NCBI GenBank assembly: GCA_020434585.1
Contig: JAGRAN010000009.1
Coordinates: forward strand, 1-35,170
DNA length: 35,170 bases
Direction: 5' to 3'
Source of the DNA: Bdellovibrionales bacterium
Lineage (GTDB): Bacteria; Bdellovibrionota_C; UBA2361; SZUA-149; JAGRAN01
The position numbers were made by a program, and so were the translations under genes. Positions 34,527 through 35,170 of this stretch are shown piece after piece; position 1 is the stretch's first letter; each line of letters begins with the position of its first letter. The notes under the pieces were generated by a model. That model ran no database searches. It had not been told where the DNA came from and saw only the letters and a program-made list of their open reading frames with translations.

Positions 34527-35170
34527 GTGCCGGGTTCTAAGCCAAGCGTACGATTAACATTTCACGGAGCTGCCCAGACAGTTACGGGCTCGAAGTTCCT
34601 GCTCGAAGTCGGCTCAGACAAAGTGCTGTTTGACTGTGGACTGTTTCAAGGAAAAAAAGAGCTGCGCCTGCGCAATTGGAACAAGCCAAAGTTTGATCCG
34701 CGCTCCCTTTCAGCAATTGTTCTGACGCATGCTCACATCGATCATACAGGCTACCTTCCGCTTGTCGTGCGCAGCGGATATCAAGGCCCAATCTACTGCA
34801 CTCCGGCCACAGCCGAACTACTAGAACTCCTGCTGCCCGACTCCGCGCATCTTCAGGAAGAAGAAGCTCGCTTCGCAAACGCACACGGAACCTCCAAGCA
34901 CTCGCCTGCAAAACCTCTGTATACCGCCGCCGATGTTAAACAGACCCTGCAGCAGCTTAAAGTGATCGAACGCGGAACTCCCACAGAGATACTCAACAAG
35001 ATTTCCGTTCTACCTCTATGCGCTGGACACATCCTCGGCGCAACCTCACTGACAGTTGACGTCCATGGCAGACGAATTACTTTTTCGGGCGATGTTGGCA
35101 GATACGATGTGCCAATATTACCAGATCCCTGCGGCGCCGACCTCGGCGACGTCTTGCTTTGCGAATCGAC
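34527..35170 (+). CDS. beta-CASP metallo-beta-lactamase-fold hydrolase (N-terminal part, 3' truncated)
   Basis: An open frame of 214 codons runs from a GTG at 34527 (an in-frame TTG at 34518 is an alternative) to the window end. The opening VRLTFHGAAQTVTGSKFLL and LFDCGLFQGKK, then LTHAHIDHTGYLP with the HxHxDH zinc motif (H68, H70, D72, H73), are those of the beta-CASP family of RNA or nucleic-acid processing hydrolases. The later GHILGATSLTVD and FSGDVGR fit the same family. Members are exonucleases or endonucleases; the specific substrate cannot be read here. The rest of the gene lies beyond 35170. Confidence 0.85.
   Translation, partial: MPGSKPSVRLTFHGAAQTVTGSKFLLEVGSDKVLFDCGLFQGKKELRLRNWNKPKFDPRSLSAIVLTHAHIDHTGYLPLVVRSGYQGPIYCTPATAELLELLLPDSAHLQEEEARFANAHGTSKHSPAKPLYTAADVKQTLQQLKVIERGTPTEILNKISVLPLCAGHILGATSLTVDVHGRRITFSGDVGRYDVPILPDPCGADLGDVLLCES

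Noticed and set aside
34582-34911. Antisense frame over the MBL-fold gene
   Set aside because: The HxHxDH motif in the plus frame establishes the coding strand.

Overview
The window reads as chromosomal housekeeping DNA from a Gram-negative (diderm) bacterium that makes lipopolysaccharide. The evidence is an LptD outer-membrane translocon protein, the LptF and LptG inner-membrane permeases, a LolB-like lipoprotein, an OmpA/Pal-type porin and several signal-peptide or lipobox proteins. Gene density is high, spacing is tight, and GTG starts are common. Family flavours (short bS21, a TPR lipoprotein beside a LolB-like lipoprotein, a DUF3108 protein, beta-CASP hydrolase) suggest a deltaproteobacterium-like or related lineage. 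The sequence alone does not fix the phylum. No mobile element, CRISPR array or rRNA was seen.

Layout. 1-5112: envelope-related and unknown small genes, including a gene tail, a tiny acidic protein, a DUF3108 protein, a protein resembling a degenerate SpoT-type HD domain, the PlsC acyltransferase, an OmpA-family porin and tRNA-Leu(CAA). 5116-9743: a secreted GH10-like (GHL10) glycosidase, divergent from a three-gene membrane-protein/ABC ATPase/ABC permease unit. 9748-12837: a minus-strand unit of an unknown small protein, a large TPR lipoprotein and a LolB-like lipoprotein. 13100-15723: rpsU (bS21) with an unusual leader, then lptF and lptG.

15742-25048 is the most coherent block: a minus-strand run of eight tightly packed genes in the order accD, lptD, rmlA, rmlB, rmlD, manC, gmd, rmd. 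It joins the committed step of fatty-acid synthesis, the LPS outer-membrane translocon, and nucleotide-sugar synthesis for dTDP-rhamnose-type and GDP-D-rhamnose-type sugars. It converges on lptFG, so this stretch looks like an LPS assembly and export neighbourhood. rmlC, the 3,5-epimerase gene, is absent from the run.

25290-27254: a Nif3-like metalloprotein and phosphoglycerate kinase. 27255-27968: a 326-base non-coding stretch rich in repeats and hairpins, a FlgM-like small protein possibly under a sigma-28-like promoter, and a strong bidirectional terminator. 28391-32837: a two-subunit 3-methylcrotonyl-CoA-carboxylase-type enzyme (leucine catabolism), convergent with and overlapping a CitE-like lyase whose usual DLED motif is altered. 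33081-35170: a four-helix membrane protein, a small lipoprotein, a CBS-pair protein and the start of a beta-CASP metallo-beta-lactamase-fold hydrolase cut by the window edge.

No clearly novel multi-gene system was found. The best second-look items are the accD-lptD-sugar operon without rmlC, the rpsU leader, the orphan FlgM-like gene with its upstream region, the atypical CitE-like protein beside the carboxylase, and the ambiguous start frame of lptF.
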